A stretch of DNA of 64,000 bases from Parvibaculum sp045863935 (GCF_045863935.1 NZ_BTVP01000001.1:166336-230335), one strand, 5' to 3'. Counted from the first letter of the stretch, positions 17,916 to 27,342 are shown. Numbers and translations are program-made. Notes: generated from the sequence alone by a model not told the origin.

Positions 17916-18467
17916 CTACTCTTCCTGCTCCCAATCGCGATCGGGATAGTGCTTCTCCGCCACGTAAGGGCCGCCGCCCGTGCTCGCTCTCGCCGAGAAG
18001 AGCGTGAAGCGCTCGACCGTGAAGGCCGGCGCGGCGAAGGGCGAATTCGCGCGGATGAAATTGTAGACGGCGCCTGTTTCGACGCGGCCGAGGCGGGCGA
18101 TCGTGACATGGGGCGTGAAGTTGCGTGTGTCAGGTTTCAGGCCGATGCGCCGCGCGGCGCTTTCGTGGCGTCCCTGCAGGATGCGCAAGGGCTCGGACGG
18201 CCTGACGCCCGCCCACAAGGTGTGCGGGCGCGCGCCGCCGAATTCGCCCAAGCCCTCGATCTCGATGTCGAAGGGCTCGACGGGAATGTCCGACAACGCC
18301 TCGGCGAAGTCGCTTGCCACGTCTTCGGGGATATCGCCCGCGAAGCGCAGCGTGATGTGGAAGTCCGGCCGCTCGATCCAGCGCGCACCGTCGAGGCCCT
18401 GCTGCAGGCGCGCGAGGCGCTCTGCCGCTTCGTCGGGGATTTCGAGGGCCGTGAAGAGGCGGATCAT
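17916..18467 (-). CDS. thpR: RNA 2',3'-cyclic phosphodiesterase (2'-5' RNA ligase family)
   Basis: 183 residues, starting MIRLFTALEIPDEAAERL. Two HxT motifs, HITLRF near residue 38 and HVTIAR near 120, form the 2H phosphoesterase active site. The family hydrolyses 2',3'-cyclic phosphates at RNA ends and shows 2'-5' ligase activity in vitro. The gene begins 10 bases after tas on the same strand, suggesting cotranscription. Length is normal. Confidence 0.93.
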   Translation of the reverse strand: MIRLFTALEIPDEAAERLARLQQGLDGARWIERPDFHITLRFAGDIPEDVASDFAEALSDIPVEPFDIEIEGLGEFGGARPHTLWAGVRPSEPLRILQGRHESAARRIGLKPDTRNFTPHVTIARLGRVETGAVYNFIRANSPFAAPAFTVERFTLFSARASTGGGPYVAEKHYPDRDWEQEE

Positions 18468-18477
18468 GGGGTTCCGT

Positions 18478-19518
18478 TCAGGGGGCGGGGTTCGGCTGGT
18501 CGAGATGCGCGGCGTCGATTTCCTTTTCGAGTTCCTCGGTCCATTTCACGTCCACGCTGGTGACGGCGAGCTTCAACTGCTCCATCGTCGTGGCGCCGAT
18601 GATGTTGGAGGTGACGAAGGGACGCGTCGTCACGAACTGGTTCGCCATCTGCGACGGATCGAGGCCGTGCTTCCTCGCAATGGCGAGGTAGCTTTCGATG
18701 GCGCGGTTCGCCTGCGGGCTTTCGTAGCGCTGCAAGCGGTTGAAGAGCGCCTTGCGCGAACCTTCCGGCAGGGCGCCGTTCTGGTATTTGCCGGTGAGAT
18801 AGCCTTGCGCGAGCGGCGAGTAGGCGAGAAGGCCGACGCCGTCGCGATGCGCGATCTCAGAGCCGCCGAGCTCGAAGGTGCGGTTGATGAGATTGTAGGC
18901 GTTCTGGATCGACTGGACGCGCGGCAGGCCCTTCGTCTTTGCGTGATGCAGGAAGGTCATGGTGCCCCAGGGCGTTTCGTTCGAGAGGCCGATGAAGCGG
19001 ACCTTGCCTGACTTCACGATCTCGTGCAGCGTTTCGAGGATTTCGCCGATCGGGTGGCACTCGCCCGCGATGTGCCGGTAGCCGAGGCCGCCGAAAAGAT
19101 TGATCGGCCGGTCCGGCCAGTGAAGCTGGTAGAGGTCGATATAATCCGTCTGCAGACGTTTCAGGCTCTTGTTCACGGCCTCGACGATCTGCGCCTTGCT
19201 CTGTTCTGTGCCTGCGCCATCGTCTCGGAGCCAGGTCATCGGGCTGCGGCCCGCGACCTTGGTGGCGAGGATCACCTTGTCGCGGTTTTTGCGCGCCTTG
19301 AACCAGGTGCCGATGATCTTCTCGGTCGCACCTTGCGTCTGCGGCTTCGGCGGGACGGCATACATTTCCGAGGTGTCGAAGAAGTTGATGCCCTGCGCGA
19401 TGGCGTAATCCATCTGCTCGTGGCCCTGCGCCTCCGTGTTCTGCTCGCCCCATGTCATGGTGCCGAGACAGATCGAGCTCACCTTGACGCCGGTGCGGCC
19501 GAGTTCGCGATATTCCAT
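18478..19518 (-). CDS. tas: Tas-family aldo/keto reductase
   Basis: 346 residues that follow E. coli Tas closely as I remember it: LGTMTWGEQNTEAQGHEQMDYA, EMYAVPPKPQTQGATE, YQLHWPDRPINLFGGLGY and IGATTMEQLK. Catalytic residues appear as D in FFDTSEMY, the Y of the same block, K in ILATKV and H in YQLHW. E. coli Tas was found as a suppressor of tyrosine auxotrophy; the physiological substrate is not settled. It sits between tesA and thpR on one strand. Confidence 0.9.
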   Translation of the reverse strand: MEYRELGRTGVKVSSICLGTMTWGEQNTEAQGHEQMDYAIAQGINFFDTSEMYAVPPKPQTQGATEKIIGTWFKARKNRDKVILATKVAGRSPMTWLRDDGAGTEQSKAQIVEAVNKSLKRLQTDYIDLYQLHWPDRPINLFGGLGYRHIAGECHPIGEILETLHEIVKSGKVRFIGLSNETPWGTMTFLHHAKTKGLPRVQSIQNAYNLINRTFELGGSEIAHRDGVGLLAYSPLAQGYLTGKYQNGALPEGSRKALFNRLQRYESPQANRAIESYLAIARKHGLDPSQMANQFVTTRPFVTSNIIGATTMEQLKLAVTSVDVKWTEELEKEIDAAHLDQPNPAP

Positions 19519-19618
19519 GAAGTTCCCCCCCTGGGTTCTCTATTCGTTTTGTTGGTCGATATGGTTTGCCGGCGGACGGCGCAGACAGGCGCGCCCGCAT
19601 GAAATGAGACCGTCTCCG

Positions 19619-20293
19619 TCAGTTGGCGGCGCTGCGCTTTGCCCGCGCGCGCTCGATCAGCTTTTCGACGTCGGGCAGGATGCGCTCGACGATGATGGCG
19701 ACACCTTCCGCCGTCGGATGGATGCCGTCGCCGAGATTGAGCGCCGGGTCGGCCGCCACGCCTTCGAGGAAGAAGGGATAGAACACGAGGCCTTCGCGCT
19801 CCGCAAGTTCCGCGAAGATCGGGTTGAATTCGTCGCCGTAGTCGCGCCCGAGATTGGGCGGCGCATACATGCCGGCAAGGAGGATGGGCAGGCCGCGCGC
19901 CTTCAGGCGGGCGACGATCTCGTCGAGGTTCCGGCGGGTGATGCCGGGGTCGATGGCGCGCAGCGCGTCGTTGGCGCCGAGTTCGACGATGACGGCATCG
20001 GCCCCAGGCCCCACCGCCCAGTCGAGGCGGGCAAGGCCGCCCGATGTCGTGTCGCCCGAGACGCCCGCGTTCACGACCTTCACGTCGTCATGCCCGGCTT
20101 TTGCAAGCGCGCGGCCAAGCTGCTCGGGGAAGCCTTCGTCCGGCCCGAGCAGGTAGCCCGCCGTCAGGCTGTCGCCGAGCGCGACGATGGTAAGTTCGTC
20201 CGATGCCTGGGCGGGAGGCGCCGCGAGAAGGGCGAGAAGGAGCGCGGTGCCCGCGAAAAGCTTGCAAAGCGGTCCCAAGAGGCCATATCGCAT
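19619..20293 (-). CDS. tesA: Arylesterase/thioesterase I-like GDSL hydrolase (TesA)
   Basis: 224 residues with an N-terminal signal peptide (LFAGTALLLALLAAPPAQAS). All SGNH blocks are intact: ALGDSLTAGY (nucleophile Ser), VVNAGVSGDTTSGG, VIVELGANDALR and DGIHPTAEG (Asp and His). It is likely a periplasmic esterase or lysophospholipase. The start at 20293 is set by the signal peptide. It is divergent from ybbA-ybbP, the same neighbourhood as E. coli tesA/ybbA/ybbP. Confidence 0.92.
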   Translation of the reverse strand: MRYGLLGPLCKLFAGTALLLALLAAPPAQASDELTIVALGDSLTAGYLLGPDEGFPEQLGRALAKAGHDDVKVVNAGVSGDTTSGGLARLDWAVGPGADAVIVELGANDALRAIDPGITRRNLDEIVARLKARGLPILLAGMYAPPNLGRDYGDEFNPIFAELAEREGLVFYPFFLEGVAADPALNLGDGIHPTAEGVAIIVERILPDVEKLIERARAKRSAAN

Positions 20294-20345
20294 AATATCG
20301 TTTGCCTTCCTTCGAGACCCGCTCCACCACAAAGGCCTAAAGCGT

Positions 20346-21038
20346 TTGCCCGACACAATCATCGAACTCGACAGCGTGAAACTCAGCCTGCCGAGTGCGG
20401 CCGGTCCGGTCAACATTCTCCGGGGGATCGACCTTTCCATCGCAAAGGGTGAAACCGCCGGTCTCGTGGGGCCGTCCGGTTCCGGCAAGTCCACGCTTCT
20501 CATGGTGCTGGCCGGTCTCGAAAGGCCGAGCTCGGGGCGCATCGTCTGCGCGGGCGAAGACCTTACGCTCCATGGCGAAGACCAGCTCGCACGCTTCCGC
20601 CGCGATCATATAGGTATCGTCTTCCAGTCCTTCCACCTCATCCCGACGATGACGGCACTGGAGAATGTCGCGATCCCGCTCGAATTCGCCGGGCGGAAGA
20701 ACGCCTTCGAGCGGGCGGAGGAGGAGCTACGGCTGGTCGGTCTCGCGCACCGGCTCACGCATTATCCGGGGCAGCTCTCGGGCGGCGAGCAGCAGCGCGT
20801 CGCGCTTGCCCGCGCGGTGGCGGGCGATCCGGAAATCCTGCTTGCCGACGAACCGACCGGCAATCTCGACCAGTCGACGGGCGCGGAAATCATCGAACTC
20901 ATGTTCGACCTGCACAGGCGCAAGGGCGCGACGCTCGTGCTCATCACGCATGACGAGGCGCTGGCGGCACGCTGCCACCGGATCGTGCGGCTGCGCGACG
21001 GGCTGATCGAAAGCATCGAGGCGGGAGCGCCGGCATGA
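20346..21038 (+). CDS. ybbA: ABC transporter ATP-binding protein, YbbA type
   Basis: 230 residues of the LolD/MacB-like ATPase class. Walker A is GPSGSGKST, the signature is LSGGEQQRVALARA, Walker B is ILLADEPTGNLD and the switch is ITHDE. The start is uncertain; TTG at 20346 fits the beginning of similarity (LPDTIIELDSVKLSL), and no in-frame ATG lies nearby. It overlaps ybbP by four bases (ATGA). It is thought to energise the YbbP permease; the substrate is unknown. Confidence 0.9.
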   Translation: MPDTIIELDSVKLSLPSAAGPVNILRGIDLSIAKGETAGLVGPSGSGKSTLLMVLAGLERPSSGRIVCAGEDLTLHGEDQLARFRRDHIGIVFQSFHLIPTMTALENVAIPLEFAGRKNAFERAEEELRLVGLAHRLTHYPGQLSGGEQQRVALARAVAGDPEILLADEPTGNLDQSTGAEIIELMFDLHRRKGATLVLITHDEALAARCHRIVRLRDGLIESIEAGAPA

Positions 21039-23620
21039 GCGGCGTGGACGCGCCGCTCCGGCTTGCCTTCCGGCTGGCGCGGCGCGAGCTGCGCGGCGGG
21101 CTTGCGGGATTTCGCGTCTTCATCGCCTGTCTTGCGCTCGGTGTCGCGGCAATCGCAGGCGTGGGCTCCGTTTCGGCGGCGCTCACGCATGGGCTCGCGC
21201 AAGGCGGGCAGGATATTCTCGGCGGCGATATCGCGCTGCGGCTCATCCACCGCGAGGCGGGGGCGGAAGAGCTTGCCTATATCACCGAGAGCACGAGGGT
21301 TTCTGTGTCAGCCGAAATGCGCGCAATGGCGCGGAGCGCCGGAGAAGGGGGCGCGCGCGGCGCCGAGGGAAGCGAGGGACGCGGCCAGACGCTTGTCGAG
21401 CTGAAGGCGGTGGACGGCGTCTATCCGCTCTATGGCGAGATGACGCTCGAACCGGCCATGCCGCTTGCCGATGCGCTTGCCATGCGCGACGGGCGGCCGG
21501 GCGCCGTCGTGGAACCCAATTTGCTGAGCCGTCTTGGTGTCGGCGCCGGTGGCATCATCCGCATCGGCGAGGAAACATTCGAACTGCGTGCGACGATCGC
21601 GCATGAGCCGGACCGCGTGTCGGACGGTTTCGCGCTCGGACCGCGCGCCATGATCTCGCGCGAGGCGCTTGGCGGCACGGGCCTCGTGCAGCCCGGCAGT
21701 CTCGTCCAGTACCAGTACCGGATTGCGCTGCCCGCCAATGCGCGTACGCCGGAAGACATTGCGGCATGGACGGCGGCACTCAACGAACGCTTTCCCGATG
21801 CGGGCTGGCGCGTGACGGACCGCAGCGACAGCGCGCCGGGCGTGCGCCGCTTCGTCGAGCGCGTGGCGCTCTTTCTTTCGCTTGTCGGGCTCACCGCCCT
21901 CGTCGTCGGCGGTGTTGGCGTCGCCAATGCCGTCAAATCCTATCTCGACGGCAAGCGCGAGACGATCGCGACCTTCAAATGCCTCGGAGCGCCGGGCACG
22001 CTCATCTTCCGTATCTACATGATCCAGGTGCTCGCGCTTGCCGTTGTCGGCATCGCGATCGGCCTTGCCGCCGGCATGGTGGCGCCTTTCATCGTCGATG
22101 CGGTCGCGGGCGACATGATCCCCATTCCCGCCGAGATGGGGCTTTATGGCGGGCCGCTGCTGCTAGCCGCTGCCTATGGCCTGCTGACGGCGCTTGCCTT
22201 CGCGATCTGGCCGCTGGCGCGTGCCCGCGAGGTGCCGGCGGCGGGGCTCTTCCGCGACATCGTGGCGCCGGTACGCCGCCTGCCGCGCCCGGTCTATGTC
22301 GCGGCGACGGCGGGTGCGCTCGCCGTGCTTGCCGCGCTTGCCGTTGCGGTCGCGGAGGAGCGCCTCTTCGCACTCTGGTTCGTGGCGGCGGCGGCCGGCG
22401 TCTTCGTCGTGCTCACGCTGGCGGCGCAGGGCATCATGGCGCTTTCGGCGCGCGCGCCGCGCGTCAACTCGCCGGAGCTTCGCCTTGCGCTTGCCAATAT
22501 CCACCGGCCCGGCGCACCGACCCCGGCCGTCGTGCTTTCGCTCGGTCTCGGCCTTACGCTCCTCGTCACCGTGTCGCTCATCAACGGCAATCTGACCGGC
22601 GAGATCACGAGCGAGCTGCCGGAGCGGGCGCCCGCCTTTTTCTTCGTCGACATACAGCCGGACCAGACGGATGCACTCGAAAACCTGGTGACGGGGACAC
22701 CGGGCGTCACCGCGTTCAACCGCGTGCCGATGCTGCGCGGCAAGATCGCGGCGGTGAACGGCGTGCCCTCGGACCAGGTGGAGGTAACGCCGGAGGCGCA
22801 ATGGGCGCTCAGGGGCGACCGCGGCATTACCTATTCGCGAAGCCTGCCGGAAGGTTCGACGCTCGTCCGGGGCACCTGGTGGGCAGAGGATTACGAGGGG
22901 CCGCCGCTCGTCTCCTTCGGCGAGGATCTCGCCCAAGGCTTCGGCATCGATGTCGGCGACACGATCACCGTCAATGTGCTCGGCCGCGAAATCACGGCGG
23001 AGGTCGCCAATACGCGCGCCATCGACTGGACGAGCCTCGGCATCAATTTCGTGCTCGTGTTTTCACCGGGCATGTTGTCGGCCGCGCCGCATACGGTGCT
23101 GGCCACGGTCGAGATGGAGGGAAGTCCGCAAGCGGAGGAAGCGCTGGAGCGCGAGGTGACCTCGCGGTTTCCGAACATCACTTCCGTTCGCGTGCGCGAG
23201 GCGCTGCAGGCAGTGAACGGGCTCCTCGAGAATTTCGCCATGGCGGTCCGGGCGACGGGCGGGGTGACGCTTGCGGCCGGCGTGCTCGTGCTCGCGGGGG
23301 CGATGGCGGCGGGGTTCCGCTCACGCGTGCGCGATGCAGTCGTGCTCAAGGTGCTGGGCGCGACCCGGGGGCGGATTCTCGGCATCTATGTGCGGGAATA
23401 TGCGGCGCTCGGCCTCGCGACGGCGCTTGTCGCGGCGCTGGCCGGAACCGCGGCGGCCTATGTCGTCATCACCATGGTCATGGAAATGCCGTGGCGCTTC
23501 CTGCCGGGCACGCTTGCGCTAACCATCGCAGCGGCCACGCTGGTCACGGTTGCGCTCGGGCTTCTCGGGACCTGGCGGGCGCTTTCCGTTCCCTCCGCTT
23601 CCGTGCTCCGGGCCGACTGA
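21035..23620 (+). CDS. ybbP: FtsX-like ABC permease, YbbP type
   Basis: 861 residues. An N-terminal helix (RVFIACLALGVAAIAGVGSV) and a large periplasmic domain are followed by three-helix FtsX cores near residues 270-390 and 745-850, with two more helices near 410-460. The duplicated FtsX architecture matches E. coli YbbP and MacB-like mechanotransmission systems. A low-complexity Gly/Glu/Arg stretch interrupts the first periplasmic domain near residues 100-115. Its ATG overlaps the ybbA stop. Confidence 0.9.
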   Translation: MSGVDAPLRLAFRLARRELRGGLAGFRVFIACLALGVAAIAGVGSVSAALTHGLAQGGQDILGGDIALRLIHREAGAEELAYITESTRVSVSAEMRAMARSAGEGGARGAEGSEGRGQTLVELKAVDGVYPLYGEMTLEPAMPLADALAMRDGRPGAVVEPNLLSRLGVGAGGIIRIGEETFELRATIAHEPDRVSDGFALGPRAMISREALGGTGLVQPGSLVQYQYRIALPANARTPEDIAAWTAALNERFPDAGWRVTDRSDSAPGVRRFVERVALFLSLVGLTALVVGGVGVANAVKSYLDGKRETIATFKCLGAPGTLIFRIYMIQVLALAVVGIAIGLAAGMVAPFIVDAVAGDMIPIPAEMGLYGGPLLLAAAYGLLTALAFAIWPLARAREVPAAGLFRDIVAPVRRLPRPVYVAATAGALAVLAALAVAVAEERLFALWFVAAAAGVFVVLTLAAQGIMALSARAPRVNSPELRLALANIHRPGAPTPAVVLSLGLGLTLLVTVSLINGNLTGEITSELPERAPAFFFVDIQPDQTDALENLVTGTPGVTAFNRVPMLRGKIAAVNGVPSDQVEVTPEAQWALRGDRGITYSRSLPEGSTLVRGTWWAEDYEGPPLVSFGEDLAQGFGIDVGDTITVNVLGREITAEVANTRAIDWTSLGINFVLVFSPGMLSAAPHTVLATVEMEGSPQAEEALEREVTSRFPNITSVRVREALQAVNGLLENFAMAVRATGGVTLAAGVLVLAGAMAAGFRSRVRDAVVLKVLGATRGRILGIYVREYAALGLATALVAALAGTAAAYVVITMVMEMPWRFLPGTLALTIAAATLVTVALGLLGTWRALSVPSASVLRAD

Positions 23621-23787
23621 ACGGCGAAGATTAAATTTCCGCCATCCCCCGGACGAGCGAAAGCCGTATTTTATGACATTTCAAAGACTTAACCGCCGGG
23701 TCCGCGGCGCAAACCTTCCGGTTTTTCTTGAATTCGTCTCTTCATCCGCCAATATACTGCTCAGCACACTCAGGAGGGTGCAGATAC

Positions 23788-24546
23788 ATGGCGAATTACG
23801 ATCAGGAACGGCTCCATCAGACCCGTGTCGGCGCGCGCGCCGACATGTCGATCGATCAGGGCCTCCGGAGCTATATGCTCAGCGTCTACAATTACATGGC
23901 GGGCGCGCTCGCGCTGACCGGGCTCGTTGCCTATTTCGCTTTCGGTGCGGCGACGGTCGAAACGGCGCAGGGCCTCGGCCTCACGAGCTTTGGCGAGACG
24001 CTCTATACGAGCCCGTTGCGCTGGGTCGTCATGCTGGCGCCGCTCGGCTTCATCATGGTGCTCAGCTTCGGCATCCAGAAGCTCAGCCTCTCGGCGACGC
24101 AGCTGCTCTTCTGGGCCTTTGCCGGCGTGATGGGCCTGTCGCTGTCGTCGATCTTCCTCGTCTATACGGGGCAGAGCATCACGACGACCTTCTTCGTGAC
24201 GGCGGCGGCCTTCGGCTCGCTCAGCCTTTACGGCTATACGACCAAGCGCGACCTGACCGGCATGGGCTCGTTCCTCATCATGGGCCTGTTCGGCATCATC
24301 ATCGCGATGGTCGTGAACATCTTCCTGCAGAGCTCTGCGTTGCAGTTCGCGATCTCGGTGCTCGGCGTGCTGATCTTCGCCGGCCTCACCGCTTACGACA
24401 CGCAGCGCATCAAGGGCATGTATTACGAAGCCGACAGCGCTGTCGTCGCCGGCAAGAAGGCCGTGATGGGCGCGCTCTCGCTCTATCTCGACTTCATCAA
24501 CATGTTCCTGTTCCTGCTGCGCTTCATGGGCAACCAGCGCGGCTAA
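23788..24546 (+). CDS. Bax inhibitor-1/YccA family membrane protein
   Basis: 252 residues, about seven transmembrane helices beginning at YMLSVYNYMAGALALTGLVAYFAF. The conserved C-terminal block has TAYDTQRIKGMYYE, a family hallmark with acidic residues implicated in pH-gated leak, and the protein ends LYLDFINMFLFLLRFMGNQ. Bacterial members are proposed calcium/proton leak channels or FtsH modulators. CAGGAGGG precedes the ATG at 23788. A strong terminator follows. Confidence 0.93.
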   Translation: MANYDQERLHQTRVGARADMSIDQGLRSYMLSVYNYMAGALALTGLVAYFAFGAATVETAQGLGLTSFGETLYTSPLRWVVMLAPLGFIMVLSFGIQKLSLSATQLLFWAFAGVMGLSLSSIFLVYTGQSITTTFFVTAAAFGSLSLYGYTTKRDLTGMGSFLIMGLFGIIIAMVVNIFLQSSALQFAISVLGVLIFAGLTAYDTQRIKGMYYEADSAVVAGKKAVMGALSLYLDFINMFLFLLRFMGNQRG

Positions 24547-24569
24547 GCGCCCCGCATAACGGAACGACA

Positions 24570-24598
24570 AAGCCCCGGCAGCGATGCCGGGGCTTTTT
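24570..24598. terminator. Bidirectional Rho-independent terminator
   Basis: An 11-base perfect stem (AAGCCCCGGCA / TGCCGGGGCTT) with a GCGA loop, followed by TTT on the plus strand and AA-rich sequence on the other side. It separates the convergent BI-1 and DUF2794 genes. Confidence 0.9.
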
Positions 24599-24616
24599 GT
24601 TCGAGGAATGCTTCCC

Positions 24617-25027
24617 TCAGGCGTCGATGAGCCGGAGCGAGCGCTTTTCGAAGACCTTGAGCACCTGGGCGAGGTCGTGGCCGCGCTTGAGCACGAGGCC
24701 CGTCGCCGCGATGACGCTGTAGGCACCCTGCTTGCGGGCGAGCTTCGGACGCTTCTCGATGCGGTAGAGCGGTATTTCGCTGGCGCGACGGAAGACCGAG
24801 AAGATGGCCACATCGCGAAAGCCGCCCATCGCGTAGTCGCACCATTCGCCCTCGGCGACCTTCCGCCCATAGACGGAGAGGATCGCGTCGAGTTCCGCTC
24901 GGTTGAAGAAGACTTCCGCTTCCCGCGGCCGCGCGCCCGGCGTTTCCGGCGGCCTCGCGGTTCCGACAAGGCTGAGGCGGGTTTGCGCCGCTCCGCCGCG
25001 GGCGTCGTAGTCGGCACTATCGGACAT
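24617..25027 (-). CDS. DUF2794 family protein
   Basis: 136 residues from MSDSADYDARGG. The core FNRAELDAILSVYGRKVAEGEWCDYA and VAIFSVFRRASEIPLYRIEKRPKLARKQGAYSV is the DUF2794 family, nearly confined to alphaproteobacteria. The N-terminal 40 residues are disordered-looking. Function unknown. The internal start at 25027 is preferred because similarity begins after it. Confidence 0.9.
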   Translation of the reverse strand: MSDSADYDARGGAAQTRLSLVGTARPPETPGARPREAEVFFNRAELDAILSVYGRKVAEGEWCDYAMGGFRDVAIFSVFRRASEIPLYRIEKRPKLARKQGAYSVIAATGLVLKRGHDLAQVLKVFEKRSLRLIDA

Positions 25028-25216
25028 GCGGCGCCTTTCGCTGGTTCGGGCCGGGACTGTGCACAAGCATGGCACGAGGAGCGCGCCGCCGTCACCCGAT
25101 TGTTACAAAACCCGCGGAGAACAGCCCTTTTTCGGTGAAACGACAATAAGGGCGAAACCACAATATTGCCTTGTTTCAGCCCTTGGGCAGCCACACTGAC
25201 CCTCCATCTTTGCATC

Positions 25217-25388
25217 GTTGCCTCACTGGCCCGGTTCCTTGCGACGTTCCGGTTTCATCAGCCCCCCAGCCCCACCGGGATAGATTGGGGGAGCCGGGCC
25301 ACCCCTTCCCCCGGGGAGAGGCAGCATCTTCAAGAAAAGAGCGACAGCTCCGCCGCCCGGGATCCCCCCTCCCGGGCGGCTTCTTTTT
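25217..25388 (+). ncRNA. Candidate structured RNA ending at an orphan terminator
   Basis: No convincing gene lies on the plus strand between 24547 and 25600, yet a strong terminator ends at 25388. Just upstream, nested complementary arms make a rod: 25217-25224 with 25318-25325 (8 pairs, one G-U) and 25227-25238 with 25290-25301 (12 pairs, one G-U). The apex has alternatives CCGGT (25249-25253)/ACCGG (25274-25278) or C-run/G-run pairing. A long irregular rod plus terminator would suit an sRNA (6S-like in shape) or a regulated leader for the ABC operon at 25601. No promoter is assigned and the 5' end is a guess. Confidence 0.38.
25352..25388 (+). terminator. Rho-independent terminator without an upstream gene
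   Basis: Perfect 11-base stem GCCGCCCGGGA / TCCCGGGCGGC with a 7-base C-rich loop, followed at once by TTCTTTTT. It points in the plus direction, 213 bases before the ABC ATPase start. The nearest plus-strand gene upstream (BI-1) already has its own terminator, so this one should end a separate transcript or attenuate the ABC operon. Confidence 0.85.
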
Positions 25389-25600
25389 GTGCGTCTTGCC
25401 GTGGGCTTCCGGGCGTGGTGGCGCGCTGCCGCCAGATGAAGCATCTTTCACTTGAAGGGCTCTGCGCCCTGTCCTACACAAGCCCGTCTTGCCGAGCTTT
25501 TCGGGGGAAGAGCGGGAGACGGCGCGCGATGCGGAACGGCCGGAAAGGCCGCTCCGGCGACGCTCGAGGGAGAGACGCGATCAACCGGTCTGACAGGGAT

Positions 25601-26608
25601 ATGGCGAGCGGAAACGCGGCGGGCGCAGCAGGTGGCGAGCCGATGATTGTCATCGACGGGCTCACCAAGCAGTTCGGTCCATTCACCGCCGTCGACGGGA
25701 TCAGCTTTTCCGTCGGCAAGGGCGAAGTGCTCGGTTTCCTGGGACCGAACGGCGCCGGCAAATCCACGACAATGAAGATGGTGACGGGCTTTCTTGCGCC
25801 GAGCGCGGGAACGGCGCGCGTCTGCGGCCACGACATCGTCACCTCGACGCTCGATGCGCAGCGCATGATCGGCTATCTGCCGGAAGGCGCGCCGGCCTAT
25901 GGCGACATGACGACGCGCGGTTTTCTCAAATTTATCGCACGGGTGCGCCGCCTTTCGGGCGCGGAGGCGGACAAGGCGATCGACAGCGCGGTGGAGGCGA
26001 CGGAACTTGCCGGCGTTCTCGAGCAGCCGATCGACACGCTTTCCAAAGGCTTTCGCCGCCGCGTCGGCCTTGCGCAGGCGATCCTTCACAATCCGCCCGT
26101 GCTCATCATGGACGAGCCGACCGACGGTCTCGATCCGAACCAGAAATTCGAAGTGCGCAAGCTCATCGGGCGCATGGCCGCGGAAAAGGCCATCGTCATC
26201 TCGACGCATATCCTGGAAGAGGTGGATGCGATCTGCACGCGCGCGCTCATCATCGACCGTGGCCGCATCGTTGCCGACGGTACGCCCGCTGAACTCATGT
26301 CGCGCTCGCGCTACCACAATGCTGTGTCGCTGACGCTTGGCGGCCGCACGACGGTGGAGACGGCGGAGAAGCTGCGTTCGCTCGCGGGCATCGAGAGCAT
26401 CGAGGTTTCCCCGCGCGGCGACGAGACGACCTTCACGCTCTTTCCCGCACGCTCGGGCGAAGGCGACACGATGCTTGTCGATGCCGTGGCGCGGATTGCA
26501 CGCGAGGAGAACTGGCAGGTGCGCGCGCTTTACGGCGAGGCGGGCCGCCTCGACGAAGTGTTCCGCCGCCTGACGCGGCCCGATGCGGGCGGAAAGGAAG
26601 CGGCATGA
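25601..26608 (+). CDS. ABC transporter ATP-binding protein (GldA/NosF-like)
   Basis: 335 residues. Walker A GPNGAGKSTT, signature-region LSKGFRRRVGLAQAILHNP, Walker B VLIMDEPTDGLDP and STHILEE switch are intact. A C-terminal domain of about 110 residues follows, as in GldA, NosF and CcmA-like exporters. ATG 25601 is chosen; the frame is open further upstream through the terminator, which argues against a longer protein. It overlaps the permease gene by ATGA and heads a four-gene operon with permease, GldG-like and DUF4340 genes. Confidence 0.92.
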   Translation: MASGNAAGAAGGEPMIVIDGLTKQFGPFTAVDGISFSVGKGEVLGFLGPNGAGKSTTMKMVTGFLAPSAGTARVCGHDIVTSTLDAQRMIGYLPEGAPAYGDMTTRGFLKFIARVRRLSGAEADKAIDSAVEATELAGVLEQPIDTLSKGFRRRVGLAQAILHNPPVLIMDEPTDGLDPNQKFEVRKLIGRMAAEKAIVISTHILEEVDAICTRALIIDRGRIVADGTPAELMSRSRYHNAVSLTLGGRTTVETAEKLRSLAGIESIEVSPRGDETTFTLFPARSGEGDTMLVDAVARIAREENWQVRALYGEAGRLDEVFRRLTRPDAGGKEAA

Positions 26609-27339
26609 ACGAGCTTCTCGCCGTTTTCCGCCGCGAGCTCGGCGGCTATTTCGCGACACCGCTCGCCTTCATCTTCATTGTGATCTTCCTGTTCACGATG
26701 GGCGCCTTCACCTTCTATCTCGGCGCCTATTACGAGAGCGACCAGGCGGACCTCACGATCTTCTTCAACTTCCATCCCTGGCTCTACCTGTTCCTCATTC
26801 CCGCCATTTCCATGCGGCTATGGGCGGAAGAGCGGCGTTCGGGGTCGATCGAACTTCTCTTGTCGCTGCCCGTGCCGCTCTGGGCGGCGGTGCTCGGCAA
26901 GTTTCTCGCGGCATGGGCCTTTTCGGGCATCGCGCTCGCGCTCACCTTTCCGATGTGGCTCACCGTCAATTATCTCGGCGATCCGGACAATGGCGTGGTG
27001 CTTGCGGGCTATCTCGGCAGTTTCTTCATGGCGGGCGGTTATCTCGCCATCGGTTCGTGCCTGTCGGCCGTCACACGCAACCAGGTGATCGCCTTCGTCG
27101 TGAGCGTCGCCGTGTCGTTTCTCTTCACGGTGTCGGGTCTTCCCATCGTGATCGACTTCTTCGCGAGCTGGGCGCCGCAGCAGGTGCTGTCCACCATCGC
27201 GTCGTTCTCCTTCCTCACGCATTTCGAGGCGATCACGCGCGGCGTCATCGATCTTCGCGACATCGTCTACTTCACCACGCTGATCGGCGCCTGGCTCATC
27301 GCCTGCGGCATCGTGGTCGACATGAAGAAGGCGGGGTAG
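26605..27339 (+). CDS. ABC-2 type permease (GldF/NosY-like)
   Basis: 244 residues with six hydrophobic helices, from PLAFIFIVIFLFTMGAFTFYLGAYY to TLIGAWLIACGIVVDMKK. The MRLWAEERRSGSIELLLSLPVPLWAAVLGKFLAAW loop is typical of GldF/NosY-like permeases. It pairs with the preceding ATPase and is followed 3 bases later by the GldG-like gene. Substrate unknown. Confidence 0.92.
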   Translation: MNELLAVFRRELGGYFATPLAFIFIVIFLFTMGAFTFYLGAYYESDQADLTIFFNFHPWLYLFLIPAISMRLWAEERRSGSIELLLSLPVPLWAAVLGKFLAAWAFSGIALALTFPMWLTVNYLGDPDNGVVLAGYLGSFFMAGGYLAIGSCLSAVTRNQVIAFVVSVAVSFLFTVSGLPIVIDFFASWAPQQVLSTIASFSFLTHFEAITRGVIDLRDIVYFTTLIGAWLIACGIVVDMKKAG

Positions 27340-27342
27340 GCG

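Noticed and set aside
23550..24722. Plus-strand frame overlapping the BI-1 gene
   Set aside because: It is the shifted shadow of the BI-1 coding sequence, which has clear membrane helices and a good ribosome-binding site in the other frame.
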